From: Tetrahymena elliotti 4EA
Lineage: Eukaryota; Ciliophora; Oligohymenophorea; Hymenostomatida; Tetrahymenidae
Direction of reading: 5' to 3'
DNA length: 64,000 bases
Assembly (NCBI GenBank): GCA_000231825.2
Contig: JH720332.1
Location: forward strand, 123,992-187,991
Part shown: positions 39,447 through 51,124 of the stretch, piece after piece
Position numbering within the stretch: position 1 is the first letter of the stretch
How the letters are laid out: each line of letters starts with the position of its first letter
Program-made: the position numbers and the translations under genes
The notes under the pieces: model-generated
The model's input: the letters and a program-made list of their open reading frames with translations, nothing else
Told to the model about the DNA's origin: nothing
Databases searched by the model: none

Positions 39447-40745
39447 TCAATTGATCAAAACTTTATCAACTTTATATACTATCCCTACTGCTATGGTCTC
39501 ATCTTCTTCTGTTAATATAAATCTTCCAAGAGATGGATATTAATTGAATTCTTCTATACACAAAGGTTGTAAAGGCTCTATTTCAATAAATGCAGTATCT
39601 CTTTTTGAAATTTATTTTGGGTTTTCTTCAAGAATGTTTCCAGTTCTGTTTCCTATTTTGTAAAGGATTTTCTTGATTCGACAATCAACTTGAGTAAAGT
39701 GGATCTAAAGCTAAAACACATGTCCTATTTCAATGGGATTAGGTTTTTCTAATAAAGCTAATAAAGCAGTGAAAGATATTGCTTTCCTTGCTGGATCTCT
39801 TTAAGCATCAGAAATAACATTACCTTTTTTTATTTCAGAAACTTCTATTCCTTTAACGCTAAATCCTATATTGTCATTAGGGAGAGCTTCATTAAAAGGA
39901 TGGTGCATCATTTCAAATTAAATACATTCACTTAGCAAACCACTTGGACAGAAATTTACTATCATACCAGGTTTAAGAAAACCTGTCTAAACTGTTCCTA
40001 TTGGAACAATACCTACTCCACCAATTTTGTATGCATCTGAAACAAACATTCTGAATGGCTTTTCATATAAATTAGGTTTAACATTCACTGATTCAAGAGC
40101 TTAAATAAGTGTTTTTCCTTAATACCAAAAAGTATTTTATGATTTTTCTAATAAATTATCTCCTTCAACTGCTGAAACAGGAATAAAATGAATGGTTTCT
40201 GGTTAATAATTATGTTCTTCTAACTAATTTTCTATTTGTTATTTCATTTAAACATACTAATCTTCAGAAAAACCAACCACATCTATTTTATTAAGAGCTA
40301 TTATCAGCTACTTAATTCCTAATGTTTGAGCTATCAAAAACTGTTAATTTATTGAAAAATATTGGCTAGGATATTCTCTTTCATTAATTTAAAAAGATGT
40401 TATGAAGAGTGCTACATTTGCCTTATAGCATCCTTTTATAATATTTTTCATAAAATTCTTATGTCCTATAACATCTACTATATCACATTTGTTCTAGTCT
40501 GTTTCAAATTTTATGCGTTTATCTTTTTAATCACCATTTCTTTCCATTTCAAATTACAATTTTTTTAATGGAAAAGTTAAATCAACTGCTTTTTCTTTCT
40601 TGTTCTGATCTTAAAAAGTTACATCTTTGAGGAATTTAGGATTCTTTTAACCTAGCTTAAAGAGAAAGCTACCTATTGTTGTAGATCTGCCTGATTCAGT
40701 CGATCCAAAAACTATTAAATTTACTTAATCTTTAGTTTTTTACAT
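39447..40745 (-). CDS. Divergent eEF1A paralogue with altered GTP-binding motifs, 432 aa
   Basis: A single open frame from ATG 40743-40745 to TGA 39447-39449 aligns over its whole length with eEF1A (the canonical gene is at 51125-52432). Domain 1 opens QVNLIVFGSTESGRSTTIG, so the P-loop lysine is replaced by Arg-20. The switch I block (ERGITID in eEF1A) is unrecognisable, reading KAVDLTFPLKKLQF. G3 is DVIGH instead of DAPGH, with the His kept. G4 is intact as NKID, and G5 is SAVEGDN. Domains 2 and 3 are better preserved (IGGVGIVPIGTVQTGFLKPGM, PLGFSVKG-like IGFSVKGIE, TAFIEIEPLQPLCIEEF, YPSLGRFILT, IAVGIVYKV). It probably binds GTP poorly or does not hydrolyse it normally, yet keeps tRNA- and partner-binding surfaces. 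It uses AT-rich codons, unlike the canonical copy. Confidence 0.88.
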
Positions 40746-41711
40746 TGAATTGGATATTAATCTTGAGAGTAAGTAAGTATTTAGGTATTTATTATTAATC
40801 AAATTCCTGATTAGAGATTAGATATTTAATCAAAGAACTACAATTTATATATCAGATATTATTAATAAATTCAATTACTAATAAATATTTATCTCAAATG
40901 TAGACTGAAATATTTATTCAATAGATTTCTTTTCTTCGTTAATTATAGCAAAAAAAAGTCATTTGTTAGCTTGTTTATTTTAAATTTTATTTCTTGATAG
41001 CATTTGAAAAAAGTCTTAATATCTGTATAACTTTCAAATCATTTTTGTAGAGAATCTTAATTCATTAAATTAAATAAGTGGGAAAAAAATTAAGTTAATC
41101 ATAAAGACAACAATAATAAAACTAATTTTTTTTTTAGCTTTCTTTTCACACCAAGTATTTGTGAAAAATAAAATAAAAATTGATTTAAATCTATAATTTT
41201 TTAATATATTAATATTTATCATAAAGTCAAATATGGTTGAAGTTTGATAATTGAATAATCTTTTTTTCTTTCAAAGTAATAAAACTAGATTTTTTTAGAA
41301 AAGATTACTTTAATTTTACTCTCTTAATTTTTTAAATTCTAAATATTATTCAATTTATATTTGCTATTTAAAAATTTTTTCTTGATGACTTAATAAACAA
41401 GTCAAAATATCTTAACTTTCCAATCATATTTGGAGATAGGAGTTCTAAGTCGAAAAAATTAAGCTAATCATATAGACAACAATAATAAAACTAATTCTTA
41501 CTTTCCTTTAAATCCAAGTATTTTTAAGAATAAAATAAATATCAATCAGGTGATTACCTAATAATTTAAATCAAAAATGTTTAAAATATTTTTCTAACTT
41601 CACAAAATTGTAATAAAAATTAATTGTAAGTTACTTTTATAAAAAATTGTTAATCTAAACATTATAATACATTAAATTTAAAAGGTGATTAAACATAAAT
41701 AATATATATTT
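40746..41711. other. Intergenic with a ~150-bp diverged direct repeat
   Basis: Two diverged copies of one segment, about 40985-41165 and 41380-41530, share blocks such as GACAACAATAATAAAACTAA and AAGTATTT in the same order and orientation. The rest is AT-rich and holds the promoter of the eEF1A-like gene. Confidence 0.62.
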
Positions 41712-43164
41712 TCATGAATTCTACTATTCTTATTCTTACTATTATTATTAATATTCAGATGCATCTTAATATTAATCATCTCCCTGTTCCTCTTCCTATT
41801 ATTACTCCTACTCTTGTTGTTAATTTTAATTATTATCATCCATTTATTAAGATTTTTATTCTTGTTTTTACTACAATTGCTATTACTACTTTATTTTTTA
41901 TTATTGTTGTTAATATTATTAACTTGGCTCCTAACTTTAATCATCATAATTTTCATCTTCTTCATTCTAGTTTTATTTCTTTTTTAGGTAAAGTATAGGA
42001 GTACTTTAGACATATGGAGTAACTGTTAAAAAGAAATGAATATATTGAGCAACTTCATCAGAATTAGAGTCAAGTAGCATAAAGAAGTATTATGGATAAT
42101 TAGTTAAAAATTCTATTAATTCTATTTATTAATAAAAAATTAAATGAAATTGTAAATGATATTTCAAAGTAATTTTCATAATTATAATGAAGTTAATTAT
42201 TACCATTATCTAGGCCTCTATAGACTCCATTTTAGCTTTAAACTCCTTAAATAATAGAATTACAAATATCACTTCCAGGAACTACAACTATAGGTTGTTA
42301 AAATTTAATAGCTAATCTAATTTCATCAATATAATTAGGACTGTCTCCTACAAATAAATGAACAACTCTTTGGTACACTCCACTATATTGGTAATTTCCT
42401 TCTGCTATTCTATTTTATTATTATATTATTTTATATATTCCTATTACTTTAATTATTTATTTACCTTAAAGCAAGAGTAATTTTAAAAAGTGATTCTTAA
42501 GTCCATCTAAGATCTTACTCTTTGTTATCTTAATATTATTTTAAATTTTAGTGATCTTTGGAAAGAATAATATTACTCAATAAAAATAAATGAGTATGCC
42601 CAGCACAAAGTTCATAAGGATCTTGATAGGTAGAATTGACTTTTGGATATTAAACTTCATCATCAGGAGCTACACCAAGCAATTTTAAACCTTTTTTATT
42701 ATATAGAATAAATTGATGTAAATTTACAATACAAAAATTGATATGAAAAATAACATTTCTTAATAAATAATTGTTACCTTTTCTCATAGAGTGTTTTTCT
42801 ACTCCACTAGTAATTCCATTATCAATAATTACTGCATCTGTGTTAAAACATGCTCTGGCCACTCCTGCATAAAGTTTGTTTCTATCTTATCCACTTTTAC
42901 CTCCAATAATGTTAAGAACTGGAGCTCCATTATCTAAATTTAATCTCTATAAAATCTCTTTGTATGGGAAATTCTTAGCATAAGCATCATGAACTTTTAT
43001 CTTTTACAAATAAAATCCATTAAATTTTTAATAATTCAATTATTTATTAATTCTACCAGCTTTGCTGTATTTGATCCAGGAAAGAGAAAATCGAAAACTT
43101 CATAAATATTCTCTGTTCCATAATCATTTTTTTGTGATTGATAATTGCTTTGGTATTAACTCAT
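41712..43164 (-). CDS. LSDAT/SLOG-family protein (TRPM N-terminal-like) with Gln-rich tail
   Basis: Starts at ATG 43162-43164, with at least five short introns that keep frame. After a polar N-terminus the core reads GAPVLNIIGGKSG, then VARACFNTDAVIIDNGITSGVEKH, LKLLGVAPDDEV and CAGHTHLFLL. Later exons give VVHLFVGDSPNYIDEI and QPIVVVPGSDICNSII. The order (Rossmann-like strand with GG, an x-I-x-x-G-x-x-x-G-V block, GVAP, an HTH-F motif and a final VVVP-G) matches the LSDAT_euk branch of SLOG proteins, known from the cytoplasmic N-termini of TRPM channels, where it binds nucleotide-related ligands. No channel follows. The last exon gives an acidic, glutamine-rich tail made largely of TAA/TAG codons, ending QQNS then TGA at 41712-41714. 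A soluble ligand sensor is my inference. Confidence 0.68.
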
Positions 43165-44145
43165 TTAACTTATCTCCTTTAAACAATTTCTGATGCTTTT
43201 TTAGAACTTAAAATAAATAAATATTGCTGTTTGTAACTTTAATTTCTTTCTTTCTTCTTTTGATAATACCAAACAAAAATAACTATATTAAAAATATTGA
43301 TTGCAAATTAATTTAAAATTGTTAATATAAACAAAATTTCTAAAATCATTAAATGTTTTCACATAGAAAAATTTATTCATTCAATTCAGTTTTGCTAAAT
43401 AAATGTTAAATCAATTAAAACAATCAATCTTAAGCCATAAATTAAACTCTCTTACAACTAAATTAATCAATATCATATCCAAAATGTTAAAATTAAAAAT
43501 TTTTAAATTCATTTTATTAATCTAGATTTTCTTATTTTCAAAAAACTATCATTTTGTTATTTAAAAAGATTGTATCTATCCAAAACATTTGATCTTCATC
43601 AAAAAAATCAATAAATTGAAAAAAAGAAAGAAAAAAATTTGTTATTTCTAAGCAATCTAATCTCCAAATAGTTACTTTTCTGATTATATGAATTAATTTT
43701 TTTTGAAATTATTATTTATTTTTGTTATTTTTAAGATTAAATTTAAGTATATTCAGAAAATATTTTTATCAAATTAGAATTTTAAACTTATTAATTAATA
43801 CAAGAAATAAAATTCATTTTTAGATTATCTAAAACAAAATAGGTAAAAATTCTTGATTTAGGTTAATCCTTAATTTGAAGTAATCAAATTAGTTACTTAG
43901 TTAAAAATATTTTACTTTCATGCTTTTTTAAGTCAAAATCAATATAATTTAATAAATTAATTGAGAGAAGACATTTTATTTTAATATAAATTGAACAACA
44001 AAGAATACTGTCAATAAACAATTTTTCTTTTAATTTTGTGAGATTAATTTTGAAGAGTATTAAATTAAATATGCATTTTTAGTTTTTTTTATATTATAAT
44101 TATTGAAATAATTAGGGATATATTTAAAGTAACATTAATTGTAAT
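43165..44145. other. Intergenic, AT-rich
   Basis: 5' flank of the LSDAT gene and distal 3' flank of the coiled-coil gene. No element recognised. Confidence 0.4.
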
Positions 44146-44146
44146 G

Positions 44147-44290
44147 AAGGTTATTCATTTTTAGATTATTTAGTTCTTTGATTAACCTAAAATAAGTTAA
44201 TACTCTTGATCAATTGTAAAGAGGGTTATTCATTTTTAGATTATTTAGTTCTTTGATTAACCTAAAATAGGTTAATACTCTTGACCAAAT
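44147..44290. repeat. Tandem duplication of ~75 bp over the 3' end of the coiled-coil gene
   Basis: Two nearly identical units sit side by side, each containing GGTTATTCATTTTTAGATTA, AGTTCTTTGATTAACCTAAA and GTTAATACTCTTGA. The upstream-strand unit encodes the last codons and the TGA of the minus-strand gene; the other repeats both just beyond the stop. Confidence 0.85.
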
Positions 44291-47200
44291 TATTTTAATT
44301 TATTGGATAATGATTTTTATATCTCTTCTTAAGTTAAAGTTATCATTTTAGTTGCATTCATAGTTAATGGTATTTTACTCCAGTCACCAGTTAAAAAGAA
44401 ATAATTTTGTTCATAAAGCTCATTTATTATTGAAGTGATATCATCTATGAAATCCTTTAAATTTGGATTTTTTTGTAAAGAGTTTTAATAATTGATAAAG
44501 AATTGTATTTTTGGTTCTACGTCCTAAAGATCAGAGCTCTTTACTTTTTTAGAGCTGTTAATTTTATATTTGAAGTTTTAAAAGTCAAAACCTTTCACTA
44601 TTTCCTTTACAATTTTCAAGATTGCTTCCAGCTCTTTTACTCTCTTCTAAAAGCTCTGCTTCATTTTTTCCTTGTATTCCTAATAGTAAAAAAATGTTTT
44701 TGTTAATTTGATTTTTTGATTTGGTAATTTACTTTCATGATTGTTTTCATTTAGCTGTTCTGTTTTGAAAGATCTTCTCCTTCATTTTAATTCTTTTACA
44801 TTCTTTAGGTAATTTCCTTATTTTAAATATCTAAACAACTACTTTCTTTATACAAATAACTTTGTTTAATAGTCCTGTCAAACTCATTAGTATATTAAGT
44901 GTTTAGAGTTTCCTAATTTATATAAAATTTATGTTAAATAACTTTCAATAAATGAATGTAAGATTACTTTTATTTATTTTGAATCTTGATTTAAGTCTTT
45001 CTAACTCTTCAGTGAATTTTGAGATAAGTTATTTGCACTTTATGATCTTTTTATTTTTTATTCCTACTCAGACTAGTGCTTTGTATTAACTTGAATTTCA
45101 TTTGCGCTGGTATCTATGTAACTACTAAGTTGATCAATCATGCTTCTTTTTTTGCTTGTTTATGACTTAAGTTCTTTGAATTGCTATTTATATTACAAGA
45201 TTAATTCTTAGTTCTTATTTTCAAAATACCTATTGAAATATATAATTATTATTTACGTTAAATATTTTAATAAAATCAATAGAAATTACTTAATTCTATT
45301 TTCACAGACACTTCTTTCAGTGTTTAATGTGACTTAGGACTATGCCTTGACTTCTTCTATTTAGTTATTCAATTCTTAATTTTTCTTTTATTCTATTTAT
45401 AAAAATTAAGTCAATTCATTTTTCTCTTATTGGAAATCACTTAATTTATTTTCTAATTCTTATATTTTGTTTGAGAGCTAAACTTTTTCTGATTATATTT
45501 CTTAGCACTTTAGTTACATTTAAATTATTTATTTCTATAACTAGTTTGTTTTGAGCTCAATTAAGTATTTCAAATTTTAATTTGTAGCAGCCTAATTCAA
45601 ATTTGAGCTCTTTTATGATTCAATTTAACTCTAACAAGTCTTTTTTTGTGATTCTGAGAATGGAGAATTTTCAAAATATTTCTCAGTCTATTCAATCAGT
45701 GTATCCAATTCAGCAATCAAATAAGTAGATATGTAAGAATCCATTTTTCTTTTTTCATTAATGTTTTTTTATAAATTTTAAATTTGGATTAATTAATCCT
45801 AAGAATTATCAAATACTTAGTAGAAGCATTCCCTTTCATTTAATTAGTAATCTTAAATTTACTGCTAAATATCATTTACTAAGTTCTCATTTTATAATGC
45901 CATTTCATTAGAATTTATAAATCTTTTTTACAGTTCATTAAAATTTTTGACCACTTCTTCATTAATATGCTTGAAAATGGCTATTCTTTGTTATAATTTG
46001 TCTATGAATTAATTCAAGTAAGAAATATTTTCATCTTTCTTTTAAATACCTGAATTGATTTTTTCAATTAAAACATCTAAATCTTCTAATTTGGCTATCT
46101 TATTTTGTGTCCTTTCCTTTAACTCTGAATCTTCTCTTTTCATCATTTCACTTTTTTAAAATTTAAATTGTTAAAATAAGATTTGTATATACTTTTATTT
46201 ACTTAATATAAGAGTTTCTCATTATTAATTTATTTAAAGTATCCATCAATACTGATTATTCTATTTTCTAACAGTCATCTAAAATTTTCTTATCTATTGC
46301 TTAATCTGCTGACTAATATTAAGATTTAGACTAAACTGATTATACTTTAGGTTTTGTACTTGAAGTTTTTATAGGCTTAGTCATAACAATCTAACAATTA
46401 TCAAACTCTTTTGAGACAAAATCATCATTAAATCTAATTTAAATAATAATTTTTTCATTTAATAGTAAATATTTCTATTTTATTTACCTGCTTGAGGAGT
46501 TTGATATTTCTGAAAAAGAGCTAGTTTTTGTATTTTATTTGTAAAAATTTAATGTTTTTTAGAATTCACCTTTTAATTGCCTCACTTACTGCTCATGATT
46601 TAATTAATTCTACTTCATGTCTTCATTTAATTTTTAAATTTCTTCTTTAAGTTTGTCATTTTCTTCATTCAAGACTTAACACTCCTTTGATATCTATTGA
46701 CTTTTGCTTAATTCAGTTTGAAGCAAATTAATTTCAGATTACAAAGCAGCAATTTAAGTTTCTTTCTTCTTTATTTATTAATCCTTAAATGCATAAAGAG
46801 AGTCATTTTGATTCTACTTATCTTAACTTTTCTGCTAATTTCATTTAAAATAAAATATTAATTTTTCACAAACATTTTTTAAATTTCAATTCCAAAAGAA
46901 TTTATTATTTCAGTCATAATATGGCTGCTATTATCAATAGCAAATATTTTTATAAAAATAACTACTTCAATTCCCTAAAAATTTAACAAAATGGCAAATT
47001 GCATAAAAATAGCTAATTTATCAAACAATTTTTCTTTAATTTTTCATTTTAATTCTCATTTACCTCATTTAAAAAAACTATTTTTATTGTGTTTTATTTA
47101 ATTCATATCATTCTTAAATCAACAAACTAGTAAGAAAAAAGATTAATTTGAATTAAAATTTTGATAAAAAAATATTTAGTAATAAATATTTACTTAGATT

Positions 47201-48414
47201 GAGGTTTGGAGCTATTGTAAATTTTCTATATACTCTTAGATTTCTTGCTTTGCTTTTTGATATTTTTTTTTGTACTCTTATTTCTTTCTTTTCACTTTCT
47301 CTATGGTAATTTATGATTCTTAATTTTAATGTTAGATCTAAGAGAATTCAGCTGTTATCTTTTTGATAACTTCATGCGCTTTAGTGATAGTTTCATCTTT
47401 CTTTTTTAGTTCATATTCTATGTTGTTAATAATTTGCTATTTCTTATTAATTACTGATATTAAGTTGTCATTTTACTGCTAATATGATAGACTACTTTTT
47501 CTAGTAGAATCTAACTATTATGGAGTTGTTTAATGGCTGGGATTCATTTCTCTTTAACTGTATTATAAGTTAAATTAATTATCATTTGGATTGTTTTACA
47601 TTTACTGTTACTGTAAAATATATTACTGTTATAAATTTAATTAACTATTTTAATTTAACTTATTATCGTTTTGTAAAGCTGTTGATCCATTATTGCTAAA
47701 GATTTATTGTTACTTGAACAATTCAATTTCTTCTTGCTTTTTACGAAGCTCTTCTGTAGATTTTAACAATAAAAATTCATAATCATCTATTTTATCTTAA
47801 AGCTCTTAATTGATTTTGTTTTTTTCAATTATAATTCTATCCCTATCCAATATTTCTGAAAGCATAGACTTGGATATTGTGTGTGGTTAGTGAGAACAGT
47901 TTTCATTTGGTGTGTTATGAGTGTAGTCATAATTTATTGTTGATGTGATAAATGACAAAGGAGATTCTTAATTCTCAATACTCTTATTCCCAAATTAAGA
48001 TGTTTTTTACAATGGATGAAGATCACTCACTTAAGTAATTTATCGTTATTAATTATAAATTTAAGAAGTGCTAAAATCCGAATCAGTCTCTGAAATCTTA
48101 TTTAATTTTTATGAATTTACTTCATTTTACTCTTAACATTCCTCCATTATTTTTTTGTGGAGGTTCAAGCGAGTAGGAATAGATGATTTAGTTTAATATA
48201 ATGGTATAGATTATTCTCTCTAATAAGAATGAGAATGTGGTTAGGAGTGTTTACCAGTATTTTACTTTAAATCATAATCCTCTGTATCCGAATCACTAGA
48301 TATAGCCTATTCATATTATTAATACTCAAAACTATATTCTTAGCTTCCCATTTTATCTTTTTAATTGTCCTCATGATCTTTATTGGACATTAACGAACTA
48401 TTTCTAGATTTCAT
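44230..48414 (-). CDS. Long coiled-coil protein locus (one gene, or two tandem genes)
   Basis: Starts at ATG 48412-48414 with a Ser-rich acidic N-terminus (MKSRNSSLMSNKDHED..., SDSDTEDYD) that looks like a phosphorylated, disordered region. From about 47900 the sequence is Glu/Lys/Gln-rich with heptad periodicity (for example QEYKKKYQKAKQEIQEYIENL near 47240; IAALQSEINLLQTELSKSQQ near 46730), continuing to LSNKLKQFGQEYQPIL before TGA at 44230-44232. The AT-rich stretch 46850-47205 is either a phase-0 intron or an intergenic gap. In the second reading a separate gene starts with MTEIINSFGIEIQ near 46918. A structural role in the cytoskeleton or basal body would fit, but no motif identifies a family. 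Confidence 0.6.
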
Positions 48415-48739
48415 AATTTCAAAATTCTAAGCAACGACTATTAATTATTTAATAAACTAAATCAAGATATTATTTTTTATCTATTGCATTTAAAACCTAA
48501 ATTATTGATAATAATATACCAACCTTCTCTATTTTTAAATGGACTATATTAAATTAATTATTATTTTACTGATTTACACCGAATTAACTTATTCCAAAAA
48601 CAAATTAAAAAAATCTGAATAGTTATTGAATAAACATAATATGATTAAATGAAAATAAATACAAAAAGAAAACAATACCTTTGAGCCTTCTTTAAAATCT
48701 TAGAAAAATAAAATAATTATTAACCATAATATCAATTAA
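48415..48739. other. Intergenic spacer
   Basis: AT-rich 5' flank of the coiled-coil gene and upstream flank of the tRNA gene. Nothing else seen. Confidence 0.45.
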
Positions 48740-48819
48740 GATGAAGTGGCCGAGCGGTCTAAGGCGGTAGATTAAGGCTCTATTCCGAAAGGGCGCGAGT
48801 TCGAATCTCGCCTTCATCA
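48740..48819 (+). tRNA. tRNA-Leu(AAG), copy 1
   Basis: Full cloverleaf without intron: acceptor GATGAAG pairs with CTTCATC, the D arm is GCCGAGCGGTCTAAGGC, and the anticodon stem GTAGA/TCTAT encloses loop TTAAGGC with anticodon AAG. A long class II variable arm (TCCGAAAGGGC region) follows, then the T arm GCGAG-TTCGAAT-CTCGC and discriminator A. The B box GTTCGAATC is intact, and a T-run follows before the assembly gap. The long variable arm and anticodon mark it as leucine, reading CUU (and CUC if A34 is modified to inosine). Confidence 0.95.
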
Positions 48820-48826
48820 GATTTTT

Positions 48827-49724
48827 NNNNNNNNNNNNNNNNNNNNNNNNNNNNNNNNNNNNNNNNNNNNNNNNNNNNNNNNNNNNNNNNNNNNNNNNNN
48901 NNNNNNNNNNNNNNNNNNNNNNNNNNNNNNNNNNNNNNNNNNNNNNNNNNNNNNNNNNNNNNNNNNNNNNNNNNNNNNNNNNNNNNNNNNNNNNNNNNNN
49001 NNNNNNNNNNNNNNNNNNNNNNNNNNNNNNNNNNNNNNNNNNNNNNNNNNNNNNNNNNNNNNNNNNNNNNNNNNNNNNNNNNNNNNNNNNNNNNNNNNNN
49101 NNNNNNNNNNNNNNNNNNNNNNNNNNNNNNNNNNNNNNNNNNNNNNNNNNNNNNNNNNNNNNNNNNNNNNNNNNNNNNNNNNNNNNNNNNNNNNNNNNNN
49201 NNNNNNNNNNNNNNNNNNNNNNNNNNNNNNNNNNNNNNNNNNNNNNNNNNNNNNNNNNNNNNNNNNNNNNNNNNNNNNNNNNNNNNNNNNNNNNNNNNNN
49301 NNNNNNNNNNNNNNNNNNNNNNNNNNNNNNNNNNNNNNNNNNNNNNNNNNNNNNNNNNNNNNNNNNNNNNNNNNNNNNNNNNNNNNNNNNNNNNNNNNNN
49401 NNNNNNNNNNNNNNNNNNNNNNNNNNNNNNNNNNNNNNNNNNNNNNNNNNNNNNNNNNNNNNNNNNNNNNNNNNNNNNNNNNNNNNNNNNNNNNNNNNNN
49501 NNNNNNNNNNNNNNNNNNNNNNNNNNNNNNNNNNNNNNNNNNNNNNNNNNNNNNNNNNNNNNNNNNNNNNNNNNNNNNNNNNNNNNNNNNNNNNNNNNNN
49601 NNNNNNNNNNNNNNNNNNNNNNNNNNNNNNNNNNNNNNNNNNNNNNNNNNNNNNNNNNNNNNNNNNNNNNNNNNNNNNNNNNNNNNNNNNNNNNNNNNNN
49701 NNNNNNNNNNNNNNNNNNNNNNNN
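48827..49724. other. Assembly gap (898 N)
   Basis: Unsequenced bases. Both edges carry the same ~100-bp sequence containing the tRNA-Leu gene. Confidence 0.99.
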
Positions 49725-49729
49725 ATTAA

Positions 49730-49809
49730 GATGAAGTGGCCGAGCGGTCTAAGGCGGTAGATTAAGGCTCTATTCCGAAAGGGCGCGAGTTCGAATCTCG
49801 CCTTCATCA
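49730..49809 (+). tRNA. tRNA-Leu(AAG), copy 2
   Basis: Identical to copy 1 across the whole gene and the few bases on either side. It is followed by an uninterrupted run of eight T at 49813-49820, a good RNA polymerase III terminator. It may be a real tandem copy or the same locus repeated at the other edge of the gap. Confidence 0.93.
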
Positions 49810-49820
49810 GATTTTTTTTA

Positions 49821-51124
49821 TTTTCAGATTAAAAATCATAATTAGTTAACTAACAGTTCTTAGGCAATTTATTCATAATTCAGTAAAATATACAGATGTC
49901 CAAATACTAAATAAAATAGTAAAATTGTTGATTCAAATTAATATTTTCTAAATTTTTACTTTCTTCCCTAAGTTGCTTGAATTACAGTTTTAAATTGTTA
50001 ATATACTCAACAAAATTATCTTATTAATTATAAATATGCACAAAAAATATATATTTTATGTATGTTGATCAAATATCATATTCATTTTTATCTTGAATTA
50101 CTTTTTAAAACTAAAGAATCATCTAAATTTATTCTTGAAATTGTCAATATTTCATTTATTTTTCATAGGTATAAATGAGATGATCTTAAAAGGACCTTAG
50201 AATAAATTTGAAAATAAACATTACATTACTAGGGAAAACTGAAATAATTTTTATGTTGTTAATAATTTAAAATTTTTTGTTGAATTTCTTTATTTTTTTA
50301 AATTCAGTGAAAAATTAATAAAAATATATTTTCTGAATTAAATATTTTATTTTGAATGAATGATAAGATTCTTAGATTTGTTTGTTAGTTGCTTGACTAA
50401 ATAAATAATCTTTATTTATTTAGCTATTTTTGTTAAATTGAAAAATGAAGTATTTGATTTTGATTACATTTAATTTCCAGATAATTCTTGTGTATCTTTT
50501 TGAAAAGATATGATTTTTTGATTATGAGGACAAAAATAACTATTATTATTGAAAAATTAGATGTCAGATTATTATTTGATAATTAATAATAAAAAGAAGA
50601 AGAAAATATAAAAAGATTAATTTTAAAAGCAAATTTATAAAATTCTTTAAGCAGATCGACTTTTTTGTATAAATTTCTTCAAGAAAAATCAAAATTGGAG
50701 TTTTGTTGGATATGATTAGAATAGGTTTGTTTTTTTCAAACAAAAAACAAATTAATTAATTCATTCATTTATCTTAATCTAAATCAAGTTATTTTTTAGT
50801 TTTTGAGATAAAAACTATCTATCTTTTTTCACTCATTCACCATATTTTAACTTGAAATTTTTGATTTCAGTAAATGGTGAAATTGAGTGATTTATTGTTT
50901 TAAATTTACATATATGCTTTATTTTACATTGATAATATATGATATTTTAACGAATATATAGAGAGAAGTTTTTTTTTTTTTTTTGGAAATTTTAAAAAAA
51001 ATTGCTAGATTTGATGCATAATTTACATAGAATCTTACATTATTAGAATACTTAAATTATTTTTATTTAAATGCAATTTTTAGATAATGAATATCATCTT
51101 AGTTGCTCAGGGATAGTGAGTAAC
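49821..51124. other. Intergenic between tRNA and eEF1A
   Basis: About 1.3 kb of AT-rich DNA, including a poly(T) run near 50967-50984. No coding pattern or repeat recognised. Confidence 0.45.

Noticed and set aside
41714..42190. Plus-strand frame encoding a hydrophobic 158-aa protein
   Set aside because: It is antisense to the last exon of the LSDAT gene. The minus strand reads as a coherent continuation with a Gln-rich tail ending in TGA, so the plus frame is a shadow.
48692..49807. Minus-strand open frame across the gap
   Set aside because: It consists of N's plus antisense tRNA at both ends, so it is not a gene.
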